A DNA stretch of 64,000 nucleotides from Paracoccus sp. MKU1 (GTDB lineage: Bacteria > Pseudomonadota > Alphaproteobacteria > Rhodobacterales > Rhodobacteraceae): assembly GCF_001447385.1 (NCBI RefSeq), contig NZ_LLWQ01000220.1, positions 124,001 to 188,000 of the forward strand, given 5' to 3'. The position numbers and the translations under genes were made by a program. Under the pieces are notes generated by a model, which had not been told where the DNA came from, ran no database searches, and saw only the letters and a list, made by a program, of their open reading frames with translations. Shown here one piece after another: positions 37,630 through 46,393 of the stretch; within the stretch, counting starts at the first letter, position 1; each line of letters begins with the position of its first letter.

Positions 37630-37969
37630 GGGTTCCTTTGGGCCCGGTCAGCTGGCGCTTTTCACCCTGAGGACGGTGGCCCGGAAAGGTGCGAGGGAGC
37701 GCGGTCCCGGCCTTTCTTCCGGCCGTTCCGATTCTTGCGGCCCGGGATGCGAGTGTTCGCGAAGCAGGGCTTCGGCAGCCGAAGGGCCTTTCCGCCACGA
37801 CCGGAGAGCGCGGGAATTCGCCCTTGCCGGTTGCGCTGCTTCGGCTTGCCGGCGCCAAGGCCAGAGGCATGGTGCGGAGCTGCGCGGCGGATCCTGTCGG
37901 ATCGTCTGGCGCGGGCCTCCGAGGCGCGGCACCAAGCCGGTTTAGAACCGGCCATGCGGTTCTTGATCT
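37630..37969. other. Interval without a gene
   Basis: About 340 bases between the LysR stop and the end of the GNAT gene (minus). Translations in either strand are Arg/Pro-rich without domains. A GCCGGTT/AACCGGC hairpin with a 3-base loop at about 37939-37955 lies 15-30 nt past the GNAT stop and may act as its terminator, although no T run follows. Nothing else was seen. Confidence 0.4.
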
Positions 37970-38485
37970 TCACCGTTCCGGCACGGCGCGCTCGTCGAGC
38001 ATCAGTTGAAGAAATGCCAGGTCGAGCCATCGGCCGAACTTGGCGCCGACCTGTTTCAGGTGGCCCACCTGCTCGAAGCCCAGCTCTTCGTGCAGCCGGA
38101 TCGAGGCAGCATTGCCGGCCTCGATCCCGGCCACCATCACATGCTTGCCGAGGTCTCGCGCGCGCTCGATCAGGTCCAGCATGAGGGCGCGGCCGATCCC
38201 GGCGCCGCGCTGGTCGCCGCGCACATAGACGGAATGCTCGACGGTATGGCGATAGCCGTCGAAGGCCCGCCAATCGCCGAAGGACGCGTAGCCCAGCACC
38301 TGGCCATTCCGACCCACCGCCACCAGCACCGGATAGCCGGCCCGGCGGCGATCTCGGAGCCAGGCCATGCGGTTGGCGGCATCGACCTGCGTCTCGTTCC
38401 AGATCGCCGTCGTATGGGCGACGGCATCGTTGTAGATCGCGGTGATGCCATTGATATGCTGGTCTTCTGCGTCGCGGATATCCAT
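37970..38485 (-). CDS. GNAT N-acetyltransferase, phosphinothricin/methionine-sulfone type
   Basis: 171 residues. The fold of the PAT/MddA subgroup is clear: ITAIYNDAVAHTTAIWNE, GYPVLVAVGRNGQVLGYASFGDWR, HSVYVRGDQRGAGIGRALMLDLIERA with the acetyl-CoA loop, and MVAGIEAGNAASIRLHEELGFEQVG. Members acetylate phosphinothricin, methionine sulfoximine or sulfone and similar amino-acid analogues. The gene is on the strand of the hydroxyproline operon but separated by 225 nt, so it is likely independent. GGGGG precedes the ATG. Confidence 0.9.
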   Translation of the reverse strand: MDIRDAEDQHINGITAIYNDAVAHTTAIWNETQVDAANRMAWLRDRRRAGYPVLVAVGRNGQVLGYASFGDWRAFDGYRHTVEHSVYVRGDQRGAGIGRALMLDLIERARDLGKHVMVAGIEAGNAASIRLHEELGFEQVGHLKQVGAKFGRWLDLAFLQLMLDERAVPER

Positions 38486-38710
38486 GCTGCCCCCGAAGCG
38501 TCGGATGCTGTCGTAACGTTCTGTCTACTCGGTCGAAGACGCCATTGCATGCCCCTCCTTGCCGACAGCGAGGCCGAGCGGCGCCAGCAGCGACAACCCG
38601 GCCCCCGATCAGGAACGGCACCGCCGATCCCATGTTTTCCAGAACCATCCCGCCGCGGTGTTGCCGACCGGTCCGACCAGGCCAGTCACCGGCATGCAGG
38701 CGACCCTGTG

Positions 38711-39728
38711 CTAGGCAAACCAGGTATCGTTCAGGCGATAACCTTCCGGGAAGGGATCCTCTGGATCCACGCCGTAATGGGAAATCCCGGTCAGCCTTGC
38801 CCGGCCGGATACTTCGGGGACCATGGCTGGAACTCCGCCCACGGCTGTGGCTTCCACCACACGGCTGCGAAACTCCGTGTCTATGATCGATTCAAGGACA
38901 AACAGCTTGCCGGTGACGATTTCCCCCTGCGCATGAAGAAGCGCCAGCCGCGCCGACGTGCCGGTGCCGCAGGGGCAGCGATCCAGCCGTCCGGGGGACG
39001 CGACGACGGCATTCTTCGAACGCTTGACGCCATGCTCCACCCGGATCGGACCGGCCAACAGGGTCTGGTTGATCGTATGGATGCCCGGATTTTCGGGATG
39101 CACCGATGGAAGCTGCTCGGCCGCTGCGGCCTTGATCCGCTCGCCGATGCGGACAAGGTCCCGCGCCTCATCGCGGGCAAGGTCGAAACTCGGGCCTTGC
39201 GCATCGACGATGCAATAGATCATCCCGCCATAGGCGACGTCGGCCTTGAGCGCGCCGATGCCCTCGACCGGCGCGTCGCGATGCATCACGAACGACGCGA
39301 CATTGCGGAAGGTCAGCCGGCGGCACCGGCCATCCGAGCATTCGCAGACCGCCTCGACCAAACCCCGCCGGGGTATCGATGATGGTCCGGGGTTCCTGCA
39401 TGGGGATGAAGCCGGTTTCCAGTGCGACCGTCACGGTGCAGATCAGGTTGCCGCCCGACATAGGCACGTAATAGTCGGGTTCCATGACGATCATGCCGAT
39501 ATCGGCATCCGCCCGGATCGGAGCCGAGAGCAGGTTGACCGCACAGTTCACGCTGCCGCGCGGGTCCGGCAGCATCAGCCGGCGGAGCCAGTCGTGATCC
39601 TGCTCCATCAGCTCCATGCGCTCGAACATGGAGGCTGCGCGAGGGGGATTGAACCCTCCGGTAATCACCCGTCCCACGTCGCCTTCGGCATGGGCGCCGA
39701 CAACGGTGATCATACGGTCCAGCCGCAT
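38711..39728 (-). pseudogene. Proline racemase family gene, frameshifted
   Basis: The N-terminal part (39728 down to about 39370) reads RLDRMITVVGAHAEGDVGRVI, MSGGNLICTVTVALETG and ends at IDTPAG; the continuation VEAVCECSDGRCRRLTFRNV is in another frame and runs to 38711. Removing one T from the TTT near 39362-39366 would restore a roughly 338-residue proline-racemase-family protein. The first catalytic position is Ser (MSGGN) and the second Cys (DRCPCGTGTSAR), a Ser/Cys pattern reported for trans-3-hydroxyproline dehydratase/epimerase-type members. AGGAG precedes the ATG. Last gene of the hydroxyproline operon. A sequencing error is the alternative to true decay. Confidence 0.8.
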
Positions 39729-39751
39729 GTGTTTTCTCCTCTTACGGTTGT

Positions 39752-40753
39752 TCAGGCGATCTGGAAACCGTGGCGCAGCGGGTCGTCATCATCGACCAGG
39801 ATGGTGTTGTGGCCGGTGATCCGGGCCCAGCCGCCGATGCTGGGCAGGATGCCGGGATAGGCGCCCACCGTCACCGCCTGCTCGGCCCGGCCTTCGAAGA
39901 CGGTGCCGATCAGGCTCTTGTTGCGGAAGCTTTCGCCGACCGCCAGCCGGCCCTTGCCGTGAAGCTGCGCCATGCGTGCCGATGTGCCGGTGCCGCCGGG
40001 CGAGCGGTCGATGGCCTTGTCGCCGTAAAAGACCGCGTCCCGCCCGTCGCAATCCGACCCGTCCGGCCCGTCGCACCAGATCGCGTGATGGACGCCGCGG
40101 ATGCGATCGTCCTCGGGGTGGACGACGGTTTCGCCGATCTCGGCCAACGCCTCGCGCAGGGCGCGGCTGTGCGTCACGATCTCGGCCGCACTCATGCCGT
40201 CGAGGCCGGGCCAGCTCTCCTGCGGCTCGATCACGGCGTAGAAATTGCCGCCATAGGCGATGTCCACCACCAGCGGACCGAGGCCGGGCACGTCCACCCG
40301 GATATCGGCGCTGTGCAGGAAGCTCGGGACGTTGAACAGCCGCACCGAGGCGACACGTTCGCCCTCCATCCTGTATTCCACGTCGACCCGGCCGGCGGGG
40401 GTCTCGATGGCCAGCCTGCCGGGGGTTTCCGGTGTGACCAGCCCTTCCTCGATGGCGACGGTGGCAAGGCCGATGGTGCCGGCGCCGCACATCGGCAGGC
40501 AGCCCGAGACCTCGATGAACAGCGCCGCGAAGTCGCAATCCTCGCGGAAGGCGGGATAGAGGATCGCGCCCGACATGATGTCATGGCCGCGCGGCTCGAA
40601 CATCAGCGCGGTGCGCACCCAGTCGTGGTCGCGCAGGAACAGGTTGCGGCGTTCGAAGATCGGCAGATGCGGCAAGAGCGGCGCACCCCCGGCGACGACC
40701 CGGACCGGGTTGCCGCAGGTATGGCTGTCGATGCAGAAAAAGCGGTGGCGCAT
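39752..40753 (-). CDS. 4-hydroxyproline 2-epimerase-like protein (proline racemase family)
   Basis: 333 residues, the length of 4-hydroxyproline epimerases. The N-terminus RHRFFCIDSHTCGNPVRVV is typical. The first catalytic motif is MCGAGTIGLA with Cys; the second, DRSPGGTGTSARMAQLHG, has Gly where racemases often carry Cys. Expected role is trans-4-hydroxy-L-proline to cis-4-hydroxy-D-proline in the cytosol, feeding the FAD oxidase encoded upstream. The missing second Cys leaves open a one-base or dehydratase-like mechanism. AAAGG precedes ATG 40753; 79 nt separate it from the oxidase gene. Confidence 0.85.
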   Translation of the reverse strand: MRHRFFCIDSHTCGNPVRVVAGGAPLLPHLPIFERRNLFLRDHDWVRTALMFEPRGHDIMSGAILYPAFREDCDFAALFIEVSGCLPMCGAGTIGLATVAIEEGLVTPETPGRLAIETPAGRVDVEYRMEGERVASVRLFNVPSFLHSADIRVDVPGLGPLVVDIAYGGNFYAVIEPQESWPGLDGMSAAEIVTHSRALREALAEIGETVVHPEDDRIRGVHHAIWCDGPDGSDCDGRDAVFYGDKAIDRSPGGTGTSARMAQLHGKGRLAVGESFRNKSLIGTVFEGRAEQAVTVGAYPGILPSIGGWARITGHNTILVDDDDPLRHGFQIA

Positions 40754-40832
40754 GGATCGGACCTTTGCAAATGGCTTGACGTTCAGCTTGTCGATTGGGG
40801 CCGGCGTCCGGCGGTGAGGCCGTCCGGGTGGT

Positions 40833-42170
40833 TCACTCGATCCCGGCTCTTCGTTCCCTGATTGCCAGCGTGGCCTTGGCACCAATCAGCATGAAGGGCT
40901 GCGGTGGCAGTTTTTCAGGTTGCGGGAAGTCGTGATAGATGCGGGTCAGGTCGGTCGGGATGCCCGTGATTTCCTCGGCCGCGGCGAGGCCCGAGGCGGA
41001 GGCGTTCGAAGCCCCCAACCCGCAGCAGCCGCAAGCCGCGAAGATGCCGTTTTCCACCTCACCCCAGGCCGGAACGCTGTTGAGCGTCAGGGCCATGGCA
41101 CCGCCCCAGCGATATTGCATCTTCACATCGGACAGCCCGGGGAAGCGATGGGCGAATTTCCTGTCATGGACATGCCCGGCCCGGCGCAACGTCCCCTCGC
41201 CGACATTCATGCTCGGGTTATAGGTATAGCGCGAGCGCACCAGCAGCCGGTCGCCGTCGGGTCCCGAGATGCGGCGCAGGGTCGTGCCCATCGGTGAGGA
41301 CGGCGTCGCCGCCCAGTCCCTGAGCCCGCCAAGGCGGTTCGGCGCGAAGGGCTCGGTCATCGAGGCATAGGTATAGACATGCATCAGCCGGCCGCGGAAG
41401 AAGCCGAATCGCTCGGCATAGCCGTTATTGGCCAGGACGATCCGCCCCGCCTCGACCGATCCGCCGGGCGTGTTCACCAGCCAGCCATGGTCCCTGGGTT
41501 CGAAGGCCATGGCCGGGGATTGCTCGTAAAGCGTTACCTTGCCGGCAAGCGCATCGGCCAGGCCGCGGATATAGGCGGCGGGCTGCACGATGACGGTGCC
41601 CGGCATGAAGATCGCCGAGCTGAACGCCTGCGAGCCCGTGACATTCGCGATCTCGGCGCGGTCCAGCAGCCGGTAGGTTTCGCCCAGCTGGTCGAGCTGC
41701 TTGGCGTAGTCGAGGATGTGGTGATCGCCCTCGGGCGACATGGCGACGTTGTAGCGGCCGCACATGTCCAAGACCTCGCGCGGCCAGCCCTGTTCCTGTG
41801 CCAGTTCGACGGCGAAATCCACCGCGCGCCGTTGCAGGGTGATGTGGTCGCGGCTCTTTTGCAGCGCGGTGCCGCCGTAATCCTCGGACGAGACCTCATG
41901 CGGCAGGTCGATGATGAAGCCAGAATTGCGGCCCGCCGGGCCGTCGCCCACGATGCCGGCCTCCAATACGGCGATGCGCAGGTCGGGGTCGATCTGCGCC
42001 AGCCGCCGTGCCGCCGCAAGGCCCGCGAAGCCGGCGCCGATCACGGCGATATCGGCCCGGATCGCCTGCGTCAGACGCGGCGCCGGGGTCCGGGGCGGCA
42101 GCATCGCCACCCAGCCCGAGACGCCCGGATGCCGCGGCAGATCCGACGGTTTGATCCGGTGGCTGGTCAC
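40833..42170 (-). CDS. FAD-dependent amino-acid oxidase (DAO family), probable D-hydroxyproline oxidase
   Basis: 445 residues. Rossmann FAD site ADIAVIGAGFAGLAAARRLAQ near residue 38 and GPAGRNSGFIIDLPHE with the family's GRNSG motif, then VLANNGYAERFGFFRGR and the C-terminal RWGGAMALTLNSVPAWG and GCCGLGASNASASGLAAAEE segments of the DadA/PuuB-like group. In the hydroxyproline pathway it would oxidise cis-4-hydroxy-D-proline to pyrroline-4-hydroxy-2-carboxylate. The start overlaps the deaminase stop by 4 nt (ATGA). Confidence 0.82.
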   Translation of the reverse strand: MTSHRIKPSDLPRHPGVSGWVAMLPPRTPAPRLTQAIRADIAVIGAGFAGLAAARRLAQIDPDLRIAVLEAGIVGDGPAGRNSGFIIDLPHEVSSEDYGGTALQKSRDHITLQRRAVDFAVELAQEQGWPREVLDMCGRYNVAMSPEGDHHILDYAKQLDQLGETYRLLDRAEIANVTGSQAFSSAIFMPGTVIVQPAAYIRGLADALAGKVTLYEQSPAMAFEPRDHGWLVNTPGGSVEAGRIVLANNGYAERFGFFRGRLMHVYTYASMTEPFAPNRLGGLRDWAATPSSPMGTTLRRISGPDGDRLLVRSRYTYNPSMNVGEGTLRRAGHVHDRKFAHRFPGLSDVKMQYRWGGAMALTLNSVPAWGEVENGIFAACGCCGLGASNASASGLAAAEEITGIPTDLTRIYHDFPQPEKLPPQPFMLIGAKATLAIRERRAGIE

Positions 42171-43057
42171 GATTGCGCCTCGGCCTCGATTAGCCCGTCA
42201 AGCGCGGCCTTCAACACTTCGCGCTTCTCGGCCGAGAGCGCGCTCAGCGGCCGGCGGGGTAGGCCGGCGCCATAGCCGGTCATCTCGGCGGCGGCATAGA
42301 CGGATTGCACATAATCGCCCTGCCAGATCAGGTTCATCGCCGGCTCCAGCGCCCGCCACAGCTCGCGCACACGGTCCCATTCGCCGCGCGCGGCCGCCTC
42401 GACTACCGCGGCGCAGGCCTTCGGCGCGAAATTGGCCCCGCCCCAGATCAGGCCCGCGGCGCCTGCGTAAAGCGCATAGGGCACCAGCGGATCGGCGCCG
42501 TTCATCGTGGGCAGGCCGGTGCGGATCAGGTCGGCCTGCGCCGCCAGGTCGCCGCTGCTGTCCTTGACGGTGACGAAGTTCGGGATTTCGGCCAGCCGGC
42601 GGAACAGCTCGGGGGTGATGGTGACGCCGACCGCGCCGGGCACGTTGTAGCCGATGATCGGCAGCCCGGCCTCGCCCACGGCGCTGTAGAAGGCGACGAT
42701 GTCATCGTCGTTGGTCGGTCCCTCGAAGAAGGGCGGCAGCACCATCACGCCCTGGGCGCCGCAATCGGCGGCGTGGCGGGTGCGGGCGACCACGTCCTCG
42801 ACCAGCAGCGCCGAGGTCTGCACGATGACCCGCGCCCGGCCGCCGATGATCTTTGCGCCGCGCGCCACCAGCTCGTCGGATTCCTCGCGCGACAGATAGA
42901 CATGCATGCCGGTGCCCGAGCTCAGCACGAAGCCGGGGATGCCGGCAGCGATGTAACGCTCCAGATGATCTTCCAGCCGGTCGAAGGCGATCCGGCCGTT
43001 CGAGTCAAAGGGGGTCGTCACGGCCAGGTTAAGGCCGGGGAAGGGAAAGTCGGACAT
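42167..43057 (-). CDS. DapA family lyase/deaminase, probable pyrroline-4-hydroxy-2-carboxylate deaminase
   Basis: 296-residue TIM barrel of the dihydrodipicolinate synthase/N-acetylneuraminate lyase family. Motifs: opening GLNLAVTTPFDSNGRIAF, SSGTGMHVYLSREE, IIGYNVPGAVGVTITPEL holding the catalytic Tyr, and the Schiff-base Lys in FVTVKDSSGDL. In hydroxyproline operons this family member (LhpC) converts pyrroline-4-hydroxy-2-carboxylate to alpha-ketoglutarate semialdehyde. Lies between the oxidase and aldehyde-dehydrogenase genes, as expected for that pathway. Confidence 0.85.
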   Translation of the reverse strand: MSDFPFPGLNLAVTTPFDSNGRIAFDRLEDHLERYIAAGIPGFVLSSGTGMHVYLSREESDELVARGAKIIGGRARVIVQTSALLVEDVVARTRHAADCGAQGVMVLPPFFEGPTNDDDIVAFYSAVGEAGLPIIGYNVPGAVGVTITPELFRRLAEIPNFVTVKDSSGDLAAQADLIRTGLPTMNGADPLVPYALYAGAAGLIWGGANFAPKACAAVVEAAARGEWDRVRELWRALEPAMNLIWQGDYVQSVYAAAEMTGYGAGLPRRPLSALSAEKREVLKAALDGLIEAEAQS

Positions 43058-43068
43058 GTCGGGGATCC

Positions 43069-44545
43069 TTAGTTGAGGTCGATCCAGATCGTCTTGAGCT
43101 GGGTATACTGGTCATGGGCGTGGATGCCGTTGTCGCGCCCGCCGAAGCCGGATTGCTTGAAGCCGCCGAAAGGCGTGGCGCTGTCGCCCTCGCCAAAGGA
43201 GTTCACGGTGACGGTGCCCGCCCGCAGGGCGCGGGCCGTCCGCAGCGCCCGTCTGCCGTTCGCGGTAAAGACCGAGGCGGCAAGGCCGTAATCGGTATCG
43301 TTCGCGATGGCGATGGCCTCCTCCAGGCTGTCCACGGTGATGATCGACAGCACCGGGCCGAAGATCTCCTCGCGCGCGGGACGGGCGTCGTTGCCCGGAA
43401 CCTCGAGGATGGTCGGATGGACATAGCGGTCCTCGGCCGTGGTGCCGCCATGCAGCACCTTCTCCCCGTCCAGATAGGAGGCGACCTTGCGGAAATGCTC
43501 GGCCGAGACCAGCGGTCCGATGCGGCTGGCCGGGTCCAGCGGATCGCCGACCGGCCAGCCCGCAAGTGCGGCGACCAGCTTCCCAACCAGGGCATCCTTG
43601 ACGTCGCGATGCACGATCAGCCGCGAGATTGCCGAGCAGTTTTCGCCCATGTTCCAATAGGCGCCATTCACCACATGCTCGGCCACGGTGTCGAGATCCT
43701 CGGCGTCGTCCATGACGATGCAGGGGTTCTTGCCGCCCATTTCCAGCGTGACTTCCTTGAGATTGCTCTCGGCCGAGAATTTCAGGAACAGCCGGCCGGT
43801 TTCGGTCGAGCCGGTAAAGGACAGCGCGTCGATGCCGGGATGGCGGCCGATGGGCTCGCCCACCTCCGGGCCCGTGCCGGTAACCACGTTCAGCACGCCC
43901 GCGGGAATGCCTGCCTCCGCAGCCAGTTCCGCGACGCGAAGCGCGGTCAGCGAGGTTTCCTCGGCCGGTTTCACCACCAGCGTGCAGCCGGCGGCCAGCG
44001 CCGGGCCGATCTTCCAGGCCAGCATCAGCAGCGGAAAGTTCCAGGGCAGCACCTGGCCGACCACGCCCACCGCCTCGCGGACCACCAGCGCGACATGGCT
44101 GTCCGACGCAGGCGAGACCTGGTCGTAGATCTTGTCGATCAGCTCGGCATGCCAGCGCAGGCACTTCACCGTCTCGGGCAGATCGACGGTCACGCAATCC
44201 GTAATGGCCTTGCCGCTGTCGAGGCTTTACCATCACCGCAAGTTCGTCGAGGTTCTGCTCGATCAGCGTAGCCAGGCGCAAGATGGCTGCCTTGCGCTCG
44301 GCCGGATGCAGCTTCGACCAGCGGCCGTCCTCGAAGGCGCTGCGGGCGGCGGCGACCGCGGCATCGACATCGGCGGCGTCGCAGGCGGGCAGGTTCGCAA
44401 GCACCGTGCCGTCCGCCGGGTTCGCAGTGGCGAAGCTGCGGCCCGATTGCGCGGCTCGTCTCTCGCCGTCGATGAAGCAGAACTCCGGCCGCGACAGGTT
44501 CGCCGCGATCCTGCGATAGTCGTCTTTGCTGAGAAGGTCGGTCAT
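43069..44545 (-). pseudogene. Aldehyde dehydrogenase, frameshifted (2-oxoglutarate-semialdehyde type)
   Basis: The reading begins MTDLLSKDDYRRIA at 44545 and is a good ALDH up to LDELAVM near 44238. The rest, TVDLPETVKCLRWHAEL onwards to 43069, is in another frame. Dropping one T in ATGGTAAAGC (minus strand, about 44236) restores MESLDSGKAI, the conserved ALDH text, and joins the halves into about 490 residues. Catalytic Glu in VTLEMGGKNP and nucleophile Cys in NMGENCSAISR are intact. It should oxidise 2-oxoglutarate semialdehyde to 2-oxoglutarate as the last step of hydroxyproline breakdown. Frameshift or sequencing error cannot be told apart here. Confidence 0.85.
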
Positions 44546-44565
44546 GCTTTCTTCCTGTCGGCTGG

Positions 44566-45282
44566 TCAGAGCCCAGGTGGCATCTCCATGCCTTCCGGGA
44601 CGGCATAGGCGGCCATGTTGCGGCGCGACAGTTCCAGATGCGCCTGCACGATGCGGCCGGCGGTCTCGGGGTCGCGGCGCTCGATGGCGTCGATGATCTG
44701 GTCGTGCTGCGCGGCGGCGGTGCCGAGTTCCGCCTTGTCCGAGACGTCGTCGCGGTAATAGGTCCGGCCGACCCGGGCATGGTCGATCAGCAGCCGCCGC
44801 AGGCTGGGCAGCAGATAGGCGTTCCGCGCGATCTTGCCGATTTCCAGGTGGAAGGCGTCATTGGCGAAGATCCGGGCGTTGAGGTCGCCGTCATCGACGG
44901 CGGCGCGGAAATCCCGCTGGATCGCCCGCAGAGCGGCGATGTCGGCGGGCCGGGCGTTTTCGGCCGCGAGCTTCGTCGTGGCGACATAGATCATCGGCGC
45001 GACCAGGTAGAAGTCGCGCAGCGCGTGATAGCTCATCGCGGTGGCGCGGGCGGGGCGATTCGCCTCCAGCTCGATATAGCCTTCACCTGCCATCTGCCGC
45101 ATCAGCTCGCGCACCGGCGGGCGGGAGAGGCCGAATTCCTCGGCCAGCTCCTGCTCGTCGATCACGGCGCCGGGGGCGATTTCCATCGTCATGATTCGGC
45201 GGCGCAGCGCATCCACAAGCACCTGTTTCCTATCGACATTTACGGACATCGCTTGGGTCGCGCCCGACTTTTGCACCGCCAT
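44566..45282 (-). CDS. GntR family (FCD/FadR-type) transcriptional regulator
   Basis: 238 residues. Winged helix at about 15-80 with ALRRRIMTMEIAPGAVIDEQELAEEFGLSRPPVRELMRQM, then an all-helical FCD domain with the metal-ligand run ANDAFHLEIGKIARN and QHDQIIDAIERRD. First gene of the hydroxyproline operon, 20 nt before the aldehyde dehydrogenase, and divergent from the ABC importer. GAGGAGG seven bases before ATG 45282 fixes the start. Likely represses both sides through the palindrome at 45352-45374. Confidence 0.9.
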   Translation of the reverse strand: MAVQKSGATQAMSVNVDRKQVLVDALRRRIMTMEIAPGAVIDEQELAEEFGLSRPPVRELMRQMAGEGYIELEANRPARATAMSYHALRDFYLVAPMIYVATTKLAAENARPADIAALRAIQRDFRAAVDDGDLNARIFANDAFHLEIGKIARNAYLLPSLRRLLIDHARVGRTYYRDDVSDKAELGTAAAQHDQIIDAIERRDPETAGRIVQAHLELSRRNMAAYAVPEGMEMPPGL

Positions 45283-45351
45283 GGAAAGACCTCCTCGATC
45301 ATGTGTAGACAATCTGTAGGCCATAAGTCTGATGCCGTCCTTTCCGGACTT

Positions 45352-45374
45352 ATAATAGACAGAATGTCTATTAT
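45352..45374. promoter_or_regulatory. Perfect palindrome, candidate GntR operator
   Basis: Arms ATAATAGACA and TGTCTATTAT mirror each other exactly around GAA. A further TAGACA half-site sits at 45306-45311. TNGTCTA-type half-sites are usual for FCD GntR regulators, and the site lies between the GntR gene and the ABC importer it faces. Confidence 0.65.
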
Positions 45375-45514
45375 TTGTAGTATGTCAATATAATCTTCGC
45401 GACCTCGGCGAAGGTTTGATCCGGCCGCCGACCCGACCAGGCGGCGTTCCGTCATAGACCGGGCTAGCAACGAAGCCCGGTCGGACCATCAAGGGAGTGC
45501 ACATGAAATGACTG

Positions 45515-46318
45515 ATGAAAGCTCTCGTGGCGGCGGCCGTGCTGGGGGCGAGCGCCTTGGCCGCAAACGCCCAGGACATGGTGCCCATCGCGGCGGTGGC
45601 CAAGAAGGTTCTTGAGGACAAGGGCTATACGGTGGAACTGACCGAGTTCTCCGAATGGGGCATCGCCTATGCGGCGCTGGCCAAGGGCGATGTGCAGATC
45701 CTGGCCTCGCAGACCGATTACGTCGCCCAGGACTACTGGCAGCGCAACAAGAACCGGCTGGAAAAGATCTCGCCGGTGTCGCACGGGCTCTACCAGGCCA
45801 TCGCCGTGCCCAGCTATGTCGATCTCGACTCGATGGAGCAGCTGAACGACAATGCCGACAAGTTCGGCGGCAAGATCGTCGGCATCGAGCCCGGCTCGGG
45901 CCTGATGCGCGATGCCGCCGACGCGGTGTCGGAATACGGGCTGAAGCTGCAACTGGTCGAGGGCTCGACCGCCGGCATGACCGCGGCGCTGAAATCCGCC
46001 GTGGACCGCCAGGACTGGATCGCCGTCACCCTGTGGGAGCCGACCTGGATGGCGCTGAAGTTCGACACCAAGTTCCTGGCCGACCCCAAGGGCATCTTTG
46101 CGCCGCCGCAAACCTATTACTGGATCGCGCAGAAGGGCTTTGCCGAAGCCAATCCCGAGGCGCGCGAGGTCATCGCCAGCGTCTATGTGCCGATCGAGGA
46201 AGTCGCCCAGATCAACGCCGCCGTGAACGACGGCCAGAGCATGGACGAGGCGATCGCCGGCTGGATCAGCGAGCATGGCGACCGGCTGAGCCGCTGGGAA
46301 ACCATCAAGTCCTACTGA
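45515..46318 (+). CDS. Betaine/proline-type ABC substrate-binding protein, start region damaged
   Basis: 267 residues from ATG 45515: signal peptide ending NAQ, then an OpuAC-type binding domain with KGYTVELTEFSEWGIAYAALAKGDVQI, GIEPGSGLMRDA and WEPTWMALKFD. The ribosome site AAGGGAG (45491-45497) is ideally spaced for an earlier ATG at 45503, but that frame reads ATG AAA TGA CTG and only re-opens at ATG 45515. CGA to TGA at codon 3 of an original MKRLMK start would explain this; re-initiation at 45515 could still make the protein. The first strand after the signal peptide also looks short for the family. Cargo is probably a betaine, hydroxyproline or its betaine. Confidence 0.75.
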   Translation: MKALVAAAVLGASALAANAQDMVPIAAVAKKVLEDKGYTVELTEFSEWGIAYAALAKGDVQILASQTDYVAQDYWQRNKNRLEKISPVSHGLYQAIAVPSYVDLDSMEQLNDNADKFGGKIVGIEPGSGLMRDAADAVSEYGLKLQLVEGSTAGMTAALKSAVDRQDWIAVTLWEPTWMALKFDTKFLADPKGIFAPPQTYYWIAQKGFAEANPEAREVIASVYVPIEEVAQINAAVNDGQSMDEAIAGWISEHGDRLSRWETIKSY

Positions 46319-46393
46319 GCCCACCGCACGGGCGGCCCGGCCCGCGGGCCGTCCGGCACGACGGAACCCAAGCAAGAAGGCGCGACAGGGAAG

